Counted from the first letter of the stretch, positions 51,616 to 60,520 are shown. The stretch: 64,000 nucleotides of DNA from Kitasatospora sp. NBC_00458 (GCF_036013975.1 NZ_CP107904.1:2914001-2978000), one strand, 5' to 3'. Notes: generated by a model from the letters alone, not told the origin. Numbers and translations are program-made.

Positions 51616-51694
51616 GCGTTTTCGCCCGAACCATCCGCAAACCTGCGTCCGTCCGCCGGGCGGCCGCATTCAACACCGAAGAGGAGCAGCCAGT

Positions 51695-51937
51695 ATGGCT
51701 ACCAAGGACGAGGTCCTGGAAGGTCTCGCCGAGATCGTCAACGAGATCGCCGGCATCCCGACCGAGGACGTCGAGCTCGACAAGTCCTTCACCGACGACC
51801 TGGACGTCGACTCGCTGTCCATGGTCGAGGTCGTCGTGGCCGCCGAAGAGCGCTTCGACGTCAAGATCCCGGACGACGAGGTCAAGAACCTGAAGACCGT
51901 CGGCGACGCGGTGAACTACATCCTCACCAACGCCTGA
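51695..51937 (+). CDS. acpP: acyl carrier protein
   Basis: An 80-residue acidic four-helix protein. The phosphopantetheine serine S40 is in DDLDVDSLSMVEVV. It carries acyl chains for the fab enzymes and receives its arm from a PPTase encoded elsewhere. The start MATKDEVLEGLAEIVNEIAG is preceded by GAGGAGC. A hairpin follows before fabF. Confidence 0.97.
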   Translation: MATKDEVLEGLAEIVNEIAGIPTEDVELDKSFTDDLDVDSLSMVEVVVAAEERFDVKIPDDEVKNLKTVGDAVNYILTNA

Positions 51938-51963
51938 GCGGTCGACTCGTTCGACGCCTGACA

Positions 51964-51990
51964 TCGGCCGACTCCCCCCGAGTCGGCCGA
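51964..51990 (+). other. intercistronic hairpin between acpP and fabF
   Basis: TCGGCCGACTC with complement GAGTCGGCCGA and a CCCCC loop (11-bp stem) lie 27 bases after the acpP stop. No T-tract follows. It could be a partial terminator or a stabiliser that raises ACP relative to FabF. Confidence 0.6.
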
Positions 51991-52082
51991 CCCGCCGGCC
52001 GGGACGCCCCACCGGGCGCCCGGCCGGGCTCACCTTCGGCCGCCGCCGACCGCCCCCGCACGATGTGAGAGAAGAAGATCCA

Positions 52083-53348
52083 GTGACCGTTGAAAACCGT
52101 ACCGTGGTCGTCACGGGTATCGGCGCCTTCACGCCGCTGGGCGGCGACGCCGCCACCACGTGGGAGAACCTGGTCGCCGGGCGCTCCGGAGTGGCTGCCC
52201 TGACCGAGGAGTGGGCCGCCGACCTGCCCGTCCGGATCGCGGCGCGCACCGCCGTCGAGCCCGGTGAGATCCTCCCCCGCCCGCTCGCCCGCAAGCTGGA
52301 CCGTTCCGCCCAGTTCGCCCTGATCGCGGCCCGCGAGGCCTGGGCCGACGCCGGCTACGAGACCCCCGCCACCGACGAGTCGTCCAAGCTGGCCCCCGAG
52401 CGCCTGGGCGCGGTGATCGCCTCCGGCATCGGCGGCGTGACCACCCTGCTCGACCAGTACGACGTGCTGAAGGAGAAGGGCTCCCGCAAGGTCTCCCCGC
52501 ACACCGTCCCGATGCTGATGCCCAACTCCCCGGCGGCCAACGTCGGCCTGGAGGTCGGCGCCCGCGCGGGCGTGCACACCCCCGTCTCCGCCTGTGCCTC
52601 CGGCGCCGAGGCGATCGGCTACGCGATCGAGATGATCCGCACCGGCCGCGCCGACGTCGTGGTGGCCGGCGGCACCGAGGCGGCGATCCACCCGCTGCCG
52701 ATCGCCGCGTTCGCCAACATGATGGCGATGTCCAAGAACAACGACGAGCCCCAGCGCGCCTCGCGCCCGTACGACAAGGGCCGGGACGGCTTCGTGCTGG
52801 GCGAGGGCGCCGGCGTGGTCGTGCTGGAGTCGGTCGAGCACGCCGAGGCCCGCGGTGCCCGGATCTACTGCGAGGCGGTCGGCCAGGGCCTGTCCTCGGA
52901 CGCCCACCACATCGCGCAGCCCGAGCCGACCGGCGCCGGGGTGGCCCGCGCGCTGGCCGACCTGTTCGAGCGCAACGACCTGGACAAGGCCGAGATCGTG
53001 CACGTCAACGCGCACGCCACCTCGACCCCGCAGGGTGACACCGCCGAGCTGAAGGCGCTCCGCAAGGAGCTGGGCGAGGACCTCGACCACATCGCCGTCT
53101 CGGCCACCAAGTCGATGACCGGCCACCTGCTGGGCGGCGCCGGCGGCATCGAGACCGTCGCCACCGTGCAGGCCCTGTACCACCGGATCGCCCCGCCGAC
53201 CATCAACGTGGACGAGCTGGACGACGACGTGCAGGCGGACATCGTCCGCGACGAGGCCCGCAAGCTTCCCGAGGGCCGGATCGCCGCGCTGAACAACTCG
53301 TTCGGCTTCGGCGGCCACAACGTGGTGCTGGCCTTCCGGACCCGCTGA
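52083..53348 (+). CDS. fabF: beta-ketoacyl-ACP synthase II
   Basis: A 421-residue elongation synthase. The catalytic triad is C171 (VSACASG), H311 (VNAHATSTPQGD) and H348 (SMTGHLLG). The start is GTG 52083 (VTVENRTVVVTG), with GAGAAGAAG upstream; an earlier in-frame ATG at 52065 lies in the leader. It is the last gene of the fab operon and is followed by a strong terminator. Confidence 0.96.
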   Translation: MTVENRTVVVTGIGAFTPLGGDAATTWENLVAGRSGVAALTEEWAADLPVRIAARTAVEPGEILPRPLARKLDRSAQFALIAAREAWADAGYETPATDESSKLAPERLGAVIASGIGGVTTLLDQYDVLKEKGSRKVSPHTVPMLMPNSPAANVGLEVGARAGVHTPVSACASGAEAIGYAIEMIRTGRADVVVAGGTEAAIHPLPIAAFANMMAMSKNNDEPQRASRPYDKGRDGFVLGEGAGVVVLESVEHAEARGARIYCEAVGQGLSSDAHHIAQPEPTGAGVARALADLFERNDLDKAEIVHVNAHATSTPQGDTAELKALRKELGEDLDHIAVSATKSMTGHLLGGAGGIETVATVQALYHRIAPPTINVDELDDDVQADIVRDEARKLPEGRIAALNNSFGFGGHNVVLAFRTR

Positions 53349-53379
53349 CGCCCGGCACGACCGCTGACGCCCGGCACGC

Positions 53380-53420
53380 CGAAGGGGCGGGTACCCACCT
53401 GGTGGGTGCCCGCCCCTTCG
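53380..53420. terminator. fab operon terminator
   Basis: CGAAGGGGCGGG paired with CCCGCCCCTTCG (17-bp stem with one mismatch) around CACCTGGTG. It separates fabF from the convergent DUF3145 gene. Confidence 0.8.
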
Positions 53421-53479
53421 ACACGACCGGCTCCTCCGGCCGGACCGGCTCCTCGGGGGGCCGGTCCGGTGACGGCGCC

Positions 53480-53974
53480 TCAGACCACCTGGTGCAGCCA
53501 GCGCACCGGAGCCCCCTCGCCGGCGTACCGGAAGGGCTCCAGCTCGTCGTCCCAGGGCTTGCCCAGCAGCATCGCGATCTCGGCCTCCAGGTCCGCCCCC
53601 TCGCTGCGGGCGCGCAGCAGGACGGCGCGGAGCCGGTCCTCGGGGATCAGGATGTCCCCGTGGATGCCGGTGACCGCGTGGAAGATGCCGAGCGCGGGCG
53701 TGCTGCTGTACCGCTCGCCCTCCGCCGTGGCGCAGGGCTCGCTGGTGACCTCGTACCGCATCAGCTGCCAGCCGCGCAGCGCGGAGGCGAGCTTCGAGGC
53801 CGTACCGGGCTCCCCTTGCCAGGAGAGCTCGGCGCGCCAGTGCCCGGGCGCGGCCGGCTGGCGGATCCAGTCCAGGCTCACCCGCACACCGAGCACTCCC
53901 GCGACGGCCCACTCGACGTGCGGGCACAGCGCGCGGGGCGCGGAGTGGACGTACAGGACTCCACGTGTCGTCAC
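53480..53974 (-). CDS. DUF3145 protein
   Basis: A 164-residue protein, GTG start 53972-53974 with CTGGAGG upstream (VTTRGVLYVHSAPRALCPHV). Conserved elements are VEWAVAGVLGVRVSLDWIRQ and HWRAELSWQG. Its place next to fabF is conserved in actinobacteria, but the function is unknown. Earlier in-frame starts give unconserved residues. Confidence 0.9.
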   Translation of the reverse strand: MTTRGVLYVHSAPRALCPHVEWAVAGVLGVRVSLDWIRQPAAPGHWRAELSWQGEPGTASKLASALRGWQLMRYEVTSEPCATAEGERYSSTPALGIFHAVTGIHGDILIPEDRLRAVLLRARSEGADLEAEIAMLLGKPWDDELEPFRYAGEGAPVRWLHQVV

Positions 53975-54370
53975 CGGGACCTCCAGGCTGTGGACGAGGG
54001 TCGCCTTCCCCAGCTGCCTCGCGTTCGTGCCTGCGGTTGATCCACAGTTACCCACGTTAGCCGACATTAAGCCACTAAATTGAGCAAAACGGACAGGCTT
54101 TCGCTCAATGCTAGTCGAATCCTCAACGAGGTCCACCCCTCGGTCGGATCTCTCCCCCGAACGGCCCCATCGCCAGGCGGGACCACCGTACCGCGCCTCC
54201 CCGCACCGCGGATGACGCACTTTCGGATCCGGCCGGAATGCGGTAGTGCGGCCGGATCCCCTCCGCCGGGTACGCAAACCGCCCCGCGCGCCCGGCCGGG
54301 GTTCCGGCGGGCGGGCGGGGCGGAGCGGGGCGACGGGGCGGGGTCCCCGCAGGTCGCGGCCGACGCGGTG
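53975..54370. other. intergenic region, AT-richer, with inverted repeat
   Basis: 396 bases between two minus-strand genes, with no gene. At 54020-54120 the base composition is noticeably less GC-rich than around it, as expected for the DUF3145 promoter. It includes ATTGAGC (54079-54085) facing GCTCAAT (54103-54109). The part at 54120-54370 is GC-rich with no coding signal. Confidence 0.5.
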
Positions 54371-55399
54371 TCAGGCGTCCAGCCGGACCACCATCTTGCC
54401 GGTGTTGGCACCGCGCAGCAGGTCCAGGAAGGCCTCCGGGGTGTGCTCGAAGCCGTCGACCACGGTCTCCTCGTTGCGCAGGCTCCCGTCCGCCAGCCAG
54501 CCGGCGACCTCGGCGACGAACTGCGGCTGCAGCGCGGCGTGGTCGCCCACCAGCATGCCCTCCAGGCGGAGCCGCTTGCCGATCGCCAGCGCCAGGTTGC
54601 GCGGGCCGGCCGGGGCGGTGGTCTCGTTGTACTGGGCGATGGCGCCGCAGAGCACGGCCCGGCCGTGCACGCCGAGCGCGCCGATCGCGGCCTCCAGGTG
54701 GTCGCCGCCGACGTTGTCGAAGTAGAGGTCGATGCCCTCGGGCGCGGCCTTCGCGAGCTGCTCGCGGACCGGCGCGTCCTTGTAGTTGAAGGCGGCGTCG
54801 AAGCCGTACTCGTCGACCAGCTTGGCGACCTTCTCCGCCGAGCCGGCCGAGCCGACGACCAGCGAGGCGCCCTTCAGCCTGGCGATCCGGCCGACCACCG
54901 AACCGACCGCGCCGGCCGCGCCCGAGACGAAGACCCGGTCGCCCTCCTTGAGGCCGCCGACCGCGAGCAGGCCCGCGTAGGCGGTGAGGCCGGTCATGCC
55001 GAGCACGCCGAGGTAGGCGGAGAGCGGTGCGACGGACGGGTCCACCTTGACCGCGCGCTCGGCCGGCAGGGTCGCGTACTCGCGCCAGCCGAGCCCGTGC
55101 AGCACGGCGTCGCCGGGGGCGAAGCCCTCCGCCCCGGAGGCCACCACGTAGCCGACCGCGCCGCCGTCCATGACCTCGCCGAGCCGGAACGGCGGGAGGT
55201 AGGACTTCACGTCGTTCATCCGGCCCCGCATGTACGGGTCGACCGACAGGTGGGTGTTGCGGACCAGGACCTCGCCCGGACCGGGGCGGCGGACGGGTGC
55301 CTCGACCAGGGCGAAGTCGGTCGGGACCGGCCAGCCCTGGGGGCGGGCGGCGAGGTGCCATTCGCGGGCGGTGGCGGGGACTTCCTGCTCGGCGGCCAT
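54371..55399 (-). CDS. NADP-dependent oxidoreductase, MDR/LTB4DH type
   Basis: A 342-residue enzyme. It has the medium-chain reductase fold without a zinc site: REWHLAARPQGWPVPTDF at the N-terminus, the cofactor loop VSGAAGAVGSVVGRIARL (the GxGxxG-like AAGAVG) and FDNVGGDHLEAAIGAL. It reduces the double bond of enones or quinones with NADPH. The start is ATG 55397-55399. A MarR gene is divergent, with a palindrome lying in the predicted promoter spacer, so it is probably repressed by MarR. Confidence 0.92.
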   Translation of the reverse strand: MAAEQEVPATAREWHLAARPQGWPVPTDFALVEAPVRRPGPGEVLVRNTHLSVDPYMRGRMNDVKSYLPPFRLGEVMDGGAVGYVVASGAEGFAPGDAVLHGLGWREYATLPAERAVKVDPSVAPLSAYLGVLGMTGLTAYAGLLAVGGLKEGDRVFVSGAAGAVGSVVGRIARLKGASLVVGSAGSAEKVAKLVDEYGFDAAFNYKDAPVREQLAKAAPEGIDLYFDNVGGDHLEAAIGALGVHGRAVLCGAIAQYNETTAPAGPRNLALAIGKRLRLEGMLVGDHAALQPQFVAEVAGWLADGSLRNEETVVDGFEHTPEAFLDLLRGANTGKMVVRLDA

Positions 55400-55438
55400 C
55401 GAGGTACTCCCTACATGAAAGGTTGAGTCAGTGAAGTA

Positions 55439-55468
55439 ACAATGGACATGAAAGGTTCATGTTGTCAA
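55439..55468 (-). promoter_or_regulatory. oxidoreductase promoter containing MarR operator
   Basis: TTGACA (55463-55468), 18-base spacer, CATTGT (55439-55444) on the minus strand. The palindrome CATGAAAGGTTCATG (55447-55461) fills the spacer. A half-like copy, CATGAAAGGTTGAG, lies at 55414-55427. Confidence 0.6.
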
Positions 55469-55477
55469 CTTTTCAGG

Positions 55478-55483
55478 TAGACT
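55478..55483 (+). promoter_or_regulatory. -10 box of leaderless marR gene
   Basis: TAGACT is six bases before the ATG at 55490. The palindrome above overlaps the region where its -35 would be. Confidence 0.5.
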
Positions 55484-55489
55484 GTCGTC

Positions 55490-55954
55490 ATGGATACCCA
55501 GCCGACCCGGGCCGCCGCGCCGCAGCCCGACGAGATCACCCGTGAGGTCGTCGACCTGATGGCCAATCTGGTCGCGCTCTTCCACCGCGAGTACGAGGAG
55601 GCCGCCGCCGCCCGCTCGCTCACCGGAGCGCAGGCCAAGGTCCTCGCCCTGCTGCGGCGCGGGCCGATGCCCATGCGCCAGATCGCCCAGACGCTCAGCT
55701 GCGAGCCGTCCAACATCACCGGCATCGTCGACCGGCTGGAGTCGCGCGGCTTCGTGACCAGGCAGGCCGACCTCCAGGACCGCCGGGTGAAGCTGGTCGC
55801 CGCCACCGGGACCGGCGCCACCGCCTCCGAGGAGCTCCGCGAGTCGCTCAACTTCGCCCGCGAACCCCTCGCGGCGCTCGGCCCCGACGAGCGCACCCAG
55901 CTGCGCGACCTGCTCCGCCGCATGCTGACGGGTGCCGCCGGCCCCGGCGCGTGA
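55490..55954 (+). CDS. MarR family transcriptional regulator
   Basis: A 154-residue winged-helix protein. The recognition region is MRQIAQTLSCEPSNITGIVD with the wing RLESRGFVTRQADLQDRRVK. The helical ends form the dimer. It is divergent from the oxidoreductase gene and probably controls both, with a redox-active or phenolic ligand suggested by analogy. It appears leaderless. Confidence 0.93.
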   Translation: MDTQPTRAAAPQPDEITREVVDLMANLVALFHREYEEAAAARSLTGAQAKVLALLRRGPMPMRQIAQTLSCEPSNITGIVDRLESRGFVTRQADLQDRRVKLVAATGTGATASEELRESLNFAREPLAALGPDERTQLRDLLRRMLTGAAGPGA

Positions 55955-56026
55955 GCAGCATCACAGCCCCGGCGGCCGCTCCGGCCGAATTGGCCGCCGA
56001 TCGGAGGTAACCGAACACTCCCCCGA

Positions 56027-56039
56027 AACGTCTAACGTT
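56027..56039. promoter_or_regulatory. palindrome upstream of LCP gene
   Basis: AACGT-CTA-ACGTT lies 75 bases before the LCP start, in a locally AT-richer stretch. CGAAC is upstream at 56012. It may belong to the promoter, perhaps an ECF sigma type. Confidence 0.35.
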
Positions 56040-56113
56040 CGAAGACCGGGCACCGTCCGCCGTACGGACGGTGCGGGTGGGAACGACGACGACCAAACGG
56101 GGGGACGGGGAGG

Positions 56114-57694
56114 ATGAGCAGCAGCTCGCGCCGCCGACGCATCATACGGACCGCGATAGGCCTCGCCGCCGTCCTGGTGCTGTCCGTGGCGGGCGCCGGT
56201 GCCTGGTTCTACCACCGACTGGACACCAACATCACCACCTTCGACCCGGGCGGCGTCGCCACCGAGCGCCCGCCCGCGGCCGTCCCCGCCACCCCGGGCG
56301 CCGCCGTCCCCGTCAACGTCCTGCTGCTCGGCTCGGACACCCGCAACGACGGCAACGCCGACCTCGGCGGCGGTGACCTGGGCGTCGGCCACTCCGACAC
56401 CACCATCCTGCTGCACATCTACGCCGACAAGAAGCACGCCGTCGGCGTCTCCATACCCCGCGACACCCTGGTGACCATCCCGTCCTGCCGGCTGCCGAAC
56501 GGCTCCTGGACGGCGCCGCGGAACAACCAGATGTTCAACGAGGCCTTCACCATCGGCGAATCCGCCAACGGGAACCCGGCCTGCACCCAGAACACCGTCG
56601 AGGCCATGACCGGCCTGCGGATCGACCACACCATCGTGGTCGACTTCAAGGGCGTCGCCGCGATGACCGAGGCCATCAACGGCGTCGACGTCTGCATACC
56701 GAACAACGTCAACTCGCACGACATCAAGCTCAAGAAGGGCATGCAGAAGATCTCCGGCCAGCCGGCCGTGGACTACCTGCGGGCCCGCTACGGCTTCGGC
56801 GACAACTCCGACATCGGGCGGATGAAGCGCCAGCAGGCCTTCCTCTCCTCGATGATCCGCAAGATCCAGGGCCTCGGCTTCTCGCTGCCCACCCTGCTCC
56901 CGCTGGCCGACGCCGCCACCCGGTCGCTCACCGTGGACGAGGGCCTGGGCACCGCGATGAAGCTGGTCGACTTCGCCCAGTCGCTGCAGCAGATCAAGCT
57001 CGCCGACATCACCTTCGTCACCGCCCCCTGGCGGTTCTCCACCAAGCAGGAGGGCCGGATCGACCTCGTCCACCCCGACGTGGACACCCTCTGGCAGCTG
57101 CTGCGCGAGGACCGCACGCTGGACGGACAGGCCACCGGCCAGGTCGCCGACCCCTCGGCCGGCGCGCCGTCCCCCTCGCCCGCCGACCCGGCCTCCCCCA
57201 CCGGCGCCTCCCCCGCCGCCGACGCCGGGGCCGCCGCCTCCCCGACCGCCACCGCCCCGGCCGCCACCGCCACCGCCACCCCGCTCACGCCCGCCGAGGC
57301 GAACGCGCCCGTCACCGTGATCAACGGCGTCGGCACCCCGGGGCTTGCGGGCAGGGGCTCCGAGACCATCCGGGCCAAGGGGTTCCGCAACGTCGACCTC
57401 GGCCAGACCCAGGGCGGCCGGCTGCACACCGAGGTCTCCTACGACCCGCTGTACAAGTCCGCGGCCGCCCAGCTGGCGCAGCTCTTCCCGGGGGCCCAGC
57501 TGGTCGAGGAGCCCGGCTCCGAGGGGATCACCGTGATCCTGGGCCGCGACTACCACCTGGCCGCCGGCCAGGCCGGCACCGCACCGGGCGGCCCGGCCGC
57601 GGCCACCGGCGGTCCGCAGCCGACCGACGTGCCCACCGGCATCACCGAGAACGCCCGCAACGCCGACGTCGACCCCTGCTCCGACATCACCTGA
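56114..57694 (+). CDS. LCP (LytR-CpsA-Psr) family protein with LytR_C domain
   Basis: A 526-residue type II membrane protein. It has a basic N-terminus (1-12), an anchor (RTAIGLAAVLVLSVAGAGAW, about 12-31), and the LCP domain (about 65-270: VNVLLLGSDTRND, GHSDTTILLHI, VGVSIPRDTLV, NNQMFNEAF). A Pro/Ala/Ser/Thr-rich linker (about 340-395) leads to the LytR_C domain (VTVINGVGTPGLAGRG). LCP enzymes attach teichoic acids or glycopolymers to peptidoglycan, outside the membrane. A palindrome lies upstream at 56027. Confidence 0.92.
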   Translation: MSSSSRRRRIIRTAIGLAAVLVLSVAGAGAWFYHRLDTNITTFDPGGVATERPPAAVPATPGAAVPVNVLLLGSDTRNDGNADLGGGDLGVGHSDTTILLHIYADKKHAVGVSIPRDTLVTIPSCRLPNGSWTAPRNNQMFNEAFTIGESANGNPACTQNTVEAMTGLRIDHTIVVDFKGVAAMTEAINGVDVCIPNNVNSHDIKLKKGMQKISGQPAVDYLRARYGFGDNSDIGRMKRQQAFLSSMIRKIQGLGFSLPTLLPLADAATRSLTVDEGLGTAMKLVDFAQSLQQIKLADITFVTAPWRFSTKQEGRIDLVHPDVDTLWQLLREDRTLDGQATGQVADPSAGAPSPSPADPASPTGASPAADAGAAASPTATAPAATATATPLTPAEANAPVTVINGVGTPGLAGRGSETIRAKGFRNVDLGQTQGGRLHTEVSYDPLYKSAAAQLAQLFPGAQLVEEPGSEGITVILGRDYHLAAGQAGTAPGGPAAATGGPQPTDVPTGITENARNADVDPCSDIT

Positions 57695-57699
57695 TCCCC

Positions 57700-57757
57700 C
57701 GGGCGGTGGCGGCCCGGCCGGGTCCGATCGGGCCCCCGGCCGGGCCGCTACCGCCCG
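57700..57757. terminator. bidirectional hairpin terminator
   Basis: CGGGCGGTGGCGGCCCGGCC with a nearly perfect complement (GGCCGGGCCGCTACCGCCCG). It overlaps the stop of the minus-strand PLP gene (57748) and follows the LCP gene. Confidence 0.75.
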
Positions 57758-58671
57758 TCCACCGGGTCGGGGAGCCCGGTGACCACCGCCGTCAGCCTGG
57801 TCCCGGGCGGGAAGGCACCGGCCGCCGTCAGGTCGTACAGGGCGGCCAGCAGCTTGGCCACGTAGCGCCGCTCCAGCGCGATGCCGTGCCGCCGCCCGAA
57901 GGCGGCCGCGAACTCCTCCAGCGCGGCCGGCACCCGCCCGTACCCGCCGCCGTGGTGGTCGTGGTCGATCCGCCAGCCCGCGAACTCCCGCCCGTACGCC
58001 TCCCGGTGGAGCCGGGTCACCTCGGCCTCCAGATAGCCCTCGCCGCCCCGCAGCACCGCCACTCCGAGCGCCCGCGCCCCCGGCGGCAGTCCGGCCGCGA
58101 TCCCGGCCAGCGTGCCGCCGGTGCCGACCGGGCAGCAGACGACGTCCCGCTCGCCGAGGTCGGTCAGCTCCGCCGCGATCGCCGCCGCCCCGCGGGCCGC
58201 CAGGGCGTTCGAGCCGCCCTCGGGCAGCACCAGGCACGGTCCCCAGCGCCCCCGCAGCCCGGCGGCCGCCGCCGGGTCCGTCGCGCAGCGCCCGGCCGTC
58301 TCCCGGTACTCCGCCCGGGACAGGAACACCAGCTCCATCCCGGCCTCCTCGGCGGCCCGCAGCGACCAGTTCCGCGGCGCGAGCGCCAGCTCCTCGCCCC
58401 GGACCAGCCCGACGCTCTCCAACCCGAGCGCACCGGCGGCCACCGCGACCGCCCGCAGGTGCGTCGAGTACGCCCCGCCGAAGGTCAGCAGCCGGGAGTC
58501 GCCCCGCTCGGCCGCGGCCGCCAGGTTCGGCGCCAGCTTCCGCCACTTGTTCCCCGGCACCAGCGGATGCGCCAGATCGTCCCGCTTGAGCCGCAGCACC
58601 ACGCCGGCCCGTGCCAGCACCTCGTCGGGGCAGTCCGTCAGGGGTGTCGGCAGCAGTGCGGGTTCGAGCAT
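57748..58671 (-). CDS. PLP-dependent ACC deaminase / D-cysteine desulfhydrase family enzyme
   Basis: A 307-residue fold-type II PLP enzyme. The lysine that binds PLP is K42 in VPGNKWRKL, and the phosphate loop is PVGTGGTLAGIA. GGAYSTHLRAVAVAAG and LPEGGSNALA complete the pattern. Substrate could be ACC or D-cysteine; I see no residue that settles it. ATG 58669-58671 is the start. Confidence 0.87.
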   Translation of the reverse strand: MLEPALLPTPLTDCPDEVLARAGVVLRLKRDDLAHPLVPGNKWRKLAPNLAAAAERGDSRLLTFGGAYSTHLRAVAVAAGALGLESVGLVRGEELALAPRNWSLRAAEEAGMELVFLSRAEYRETAGRCATDPAAAAGLRGRWGPCLVLPEGGSNALAARGAAAIAAELTDLGERDVVCCPVGTGGTLAGIAAGLPPGARALGVAVLRGGEGYLEAEVTRLHREAYGREFAGWRIDHDHHGGGYGRVPAALEEFAAAFGRRHGIALERRYVAKLLAALYDLTAAGAFPPGTRLTAVVTGLPDPVDGR

Positions 58672-58966
58672 CCGGCCAGGATACGGAGGACCGTTCCGGC
58701 GGCCCTCCGGCCCTCCTCCGGGGCGGTACGGCGGGGCGACGGCACGGGGCGACGGGGCGGTACGGCACGGGGCGGCGCGGGCGGCCGGAGCGGGCAGGGC
58801 CAGCGGGCGGGCAGGCGACGGGCGTCAACGCGCCCCCGGCGCGGACCTGTTCGAGTGATTCTCGGCCTGTCGGTGCGGTCGGCGGTGCCGCCGGTCACTA
58901 GAGTTCGTGCAGATGACCGCACCTGGTCAAGCCCGTCGAGCCCGGAGAGCCGGGCGAAGGCGAAGG

Positions 58967-59040
<74 letters not shown>

Positions 59041-59385
59041 GGTTCGCAGCGCGCGACGGGTCACCCGGTCGCGGCAGCAGCAGACGGCCCCGAAAGGCCG
59101 TCCCGGGCAGCATAGCCGGTCGATCACCCGTGGTGCGCGCCGGGGGCGCACATGGGTGCGCACAGGTTCGACGGCGAAGCGGGCGCGGCGAGCGCCGTCC
59201 CGCCGGGTGAACCGGGGCGGACCGCGGGCGGGACCGGCCCCCCTGAACGGCGGGGGCGCGCGGACGGGTGACGGGGCGTGAGAGGGCGACGGTGGCGCGG
59301 CCCGGCCCGGCCTGATAGATCTTCCTCACGAACGGCGGAACGCACGAACCGCGACGACCGCCCCGAGGACGAGACGGAGCCCCCG
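59041..59385. other. intergenic region, no gene seen
   Basis: 345 bases between the CAU tRNA and the serine protease. It contains TAGATCTTCC near 59314, which may be promoter sequence for the protease gene. Confidence 0.4.
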
Positions 59386-60132
59386 ATGGACTCCCGCCCG
59401 GTACGGCCGGTGCGCGCGGCCAGGACGGCCGCGCTGGCCGCCCTGCTGCTCGCCGCCGCCATCGCCTGCGGCGGGGGCGGCCAGGAGCGGTCGGCCGGCG
59501 TCGCGCCGCAGAGCCCGGTCGGCGACCGGGTCGGCACCCTGTCGATCCGCACCCCGCAGGGCCCCCGGGCATGCACGGCGAGCGTGGTGCAGAGCCCGCG
59601 CCGCAACCTGCTGGTGACCGCCGCGCACTGCGTCCAGAGCCGCCGGATCGGCCTGCTGGACGGCCTGGTGTTCACTCCCGGCTATCGCAACGGGTACTCG
59701 CCCTACGGGAGTTGGCCGGTAGAGTCGATCACCGTCGATCCGCGTTGGGCGGACGACGACGACCCCGAGTACGACGTGGCGTTCGTCACCGTCCGGGCGG
59801 TCGGCGGCCGGCAGGTGGAGGACGCGGTCGGCGGCAACCCGCTCGGCACCGACCAGGGCTTCGGACTCGCCGTGTCGGTCACCGGCTACCCCAACGAACG
59901 GGACGAGCCGATCACCTGCTCGGGTCTGACCAGCTCGCAGAGTCCGACCCAGGAGCGGTTCGACTGCGGCGGCTACACCGACGGCACCAGCGGCAGCCCG
60001 TGGGTCACCACGACCGGCCGGGTGATCGGCGTGATCGGCGGCTACCAGGAGGGCGGCGAGTCACCGGGGACCTCGTACAGCGTGACCTTCGACGACAGGA
60101 TCACCGAGCTGTACCAGCAGGCCACCGAGTGA
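59386..60132 (+). CDS. secreted trypsin-like serine protease
   Basis: A 248-residue protease of the chymotrypsin-like fold. The triad is H81 (TAAHC), D130 (YDVAFV) and S204 (TSGSPW). The N-terminus has an Arg-rich start and a hydrophobic core (AALAALLLAAAIAC), with C28 as a possible lipobox cysteine; the -3 position is Ala, which is atypical, so it may be a lipoprotein or be cleaved by the standard signal peptidase. Further cysteines (C63, C82, C178, C194) fit two disulfides. The ATG at 59386 is preceded by ACGGAGC. Confidence 0.86.
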   Translation: MDSRPVRPVRAARTAALAALLLAAAIACGGGGQERSAGVAPQSPVGDRVGTLSIRTPQGPRACTASVVQSPRRNLLVTAAHCVQSRRIGLLDGLVFTPGYRNGYSPYGSWPVESITVDPRWADDDDPEYDVAFVTVRAVGGRQVEDAVGGNPLGTDQGFGLAVSVTGYPNERDEPITCSGLTSSQSPTQERFDCGGYTDGTSGSPWVTTTGRVIGVIGGYQEGGESPGTSYSVTFDDRITELYQQATE

Positions 60133-60249
60133 CGACGGCCACCGAACGGCACCGGCCGCCGACGACGACGCCCGGCCCGGCCGGCCCCACCGCGGGCGGT
60201 CCGGCCGGGGTGACCGGCCTCACCCTCCGGCCGGGGCGCCCGGACAACA

Positions 60250-60281
60250 CGAAGGCCCCCCGGTCTACCGAGGGGCCTTCG
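60250..60281 (+). terminator. hairpin terminator
   Basis: CGAAGGCCCC with complement GGGGCCTTCG and a loop of about 12 bases; 118 bases after the protease stop, before tRNA-Asn on the other strand. Confidence 0.7.
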
Positions 60282-60313
60282 CTCTGAGCAGTCACCGGGC
60301 GGACCCGGTGCAG

Positions 60314-60386
60314 CTCCCGCATTTGGACTCGAACCAAAAACCTGCCGGTTAACAGCCGGCTGCTCTGCCAATTGAGCTATGCGGGA
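60314..60386 (-). tRNA. tRNA-Asn (anticodon GUU), copy 1
   Basis: TCCCGCA/TGCGGGA acceptor stem; anticodon loop CTGTTAA; D and T arms intact (GGTTCGAGTCC). CCA is not encoded. Confidence 0.94.
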
Positions 60387-60447
60387 CCGCGGTACACAAC
60401 AGCCGTACCACGTACGGGAGGAGGACCCGGAAGGGCCTTCACCCGAG

Positions 60448-60520
60448 CTCCCCCAATTGGACTCGAACCAATAACCTGCCGATTAACAGTCGGCTGCTCT
60501 GCCAATTGAGCTATGGGGGA
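60448..60520 (-). tRNA. tRNA-Asn (anticodon GUU), copy 2
   Basis: TCCCCCA/TGGGGGA acceptor stem; anticodon loop CTGTTAA. It differs from copy 1 in acceptor, anticodon and T stems with compensating changes. The two genes are 61 bases apart, probably co-transcribed. Confidence 0.94.
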
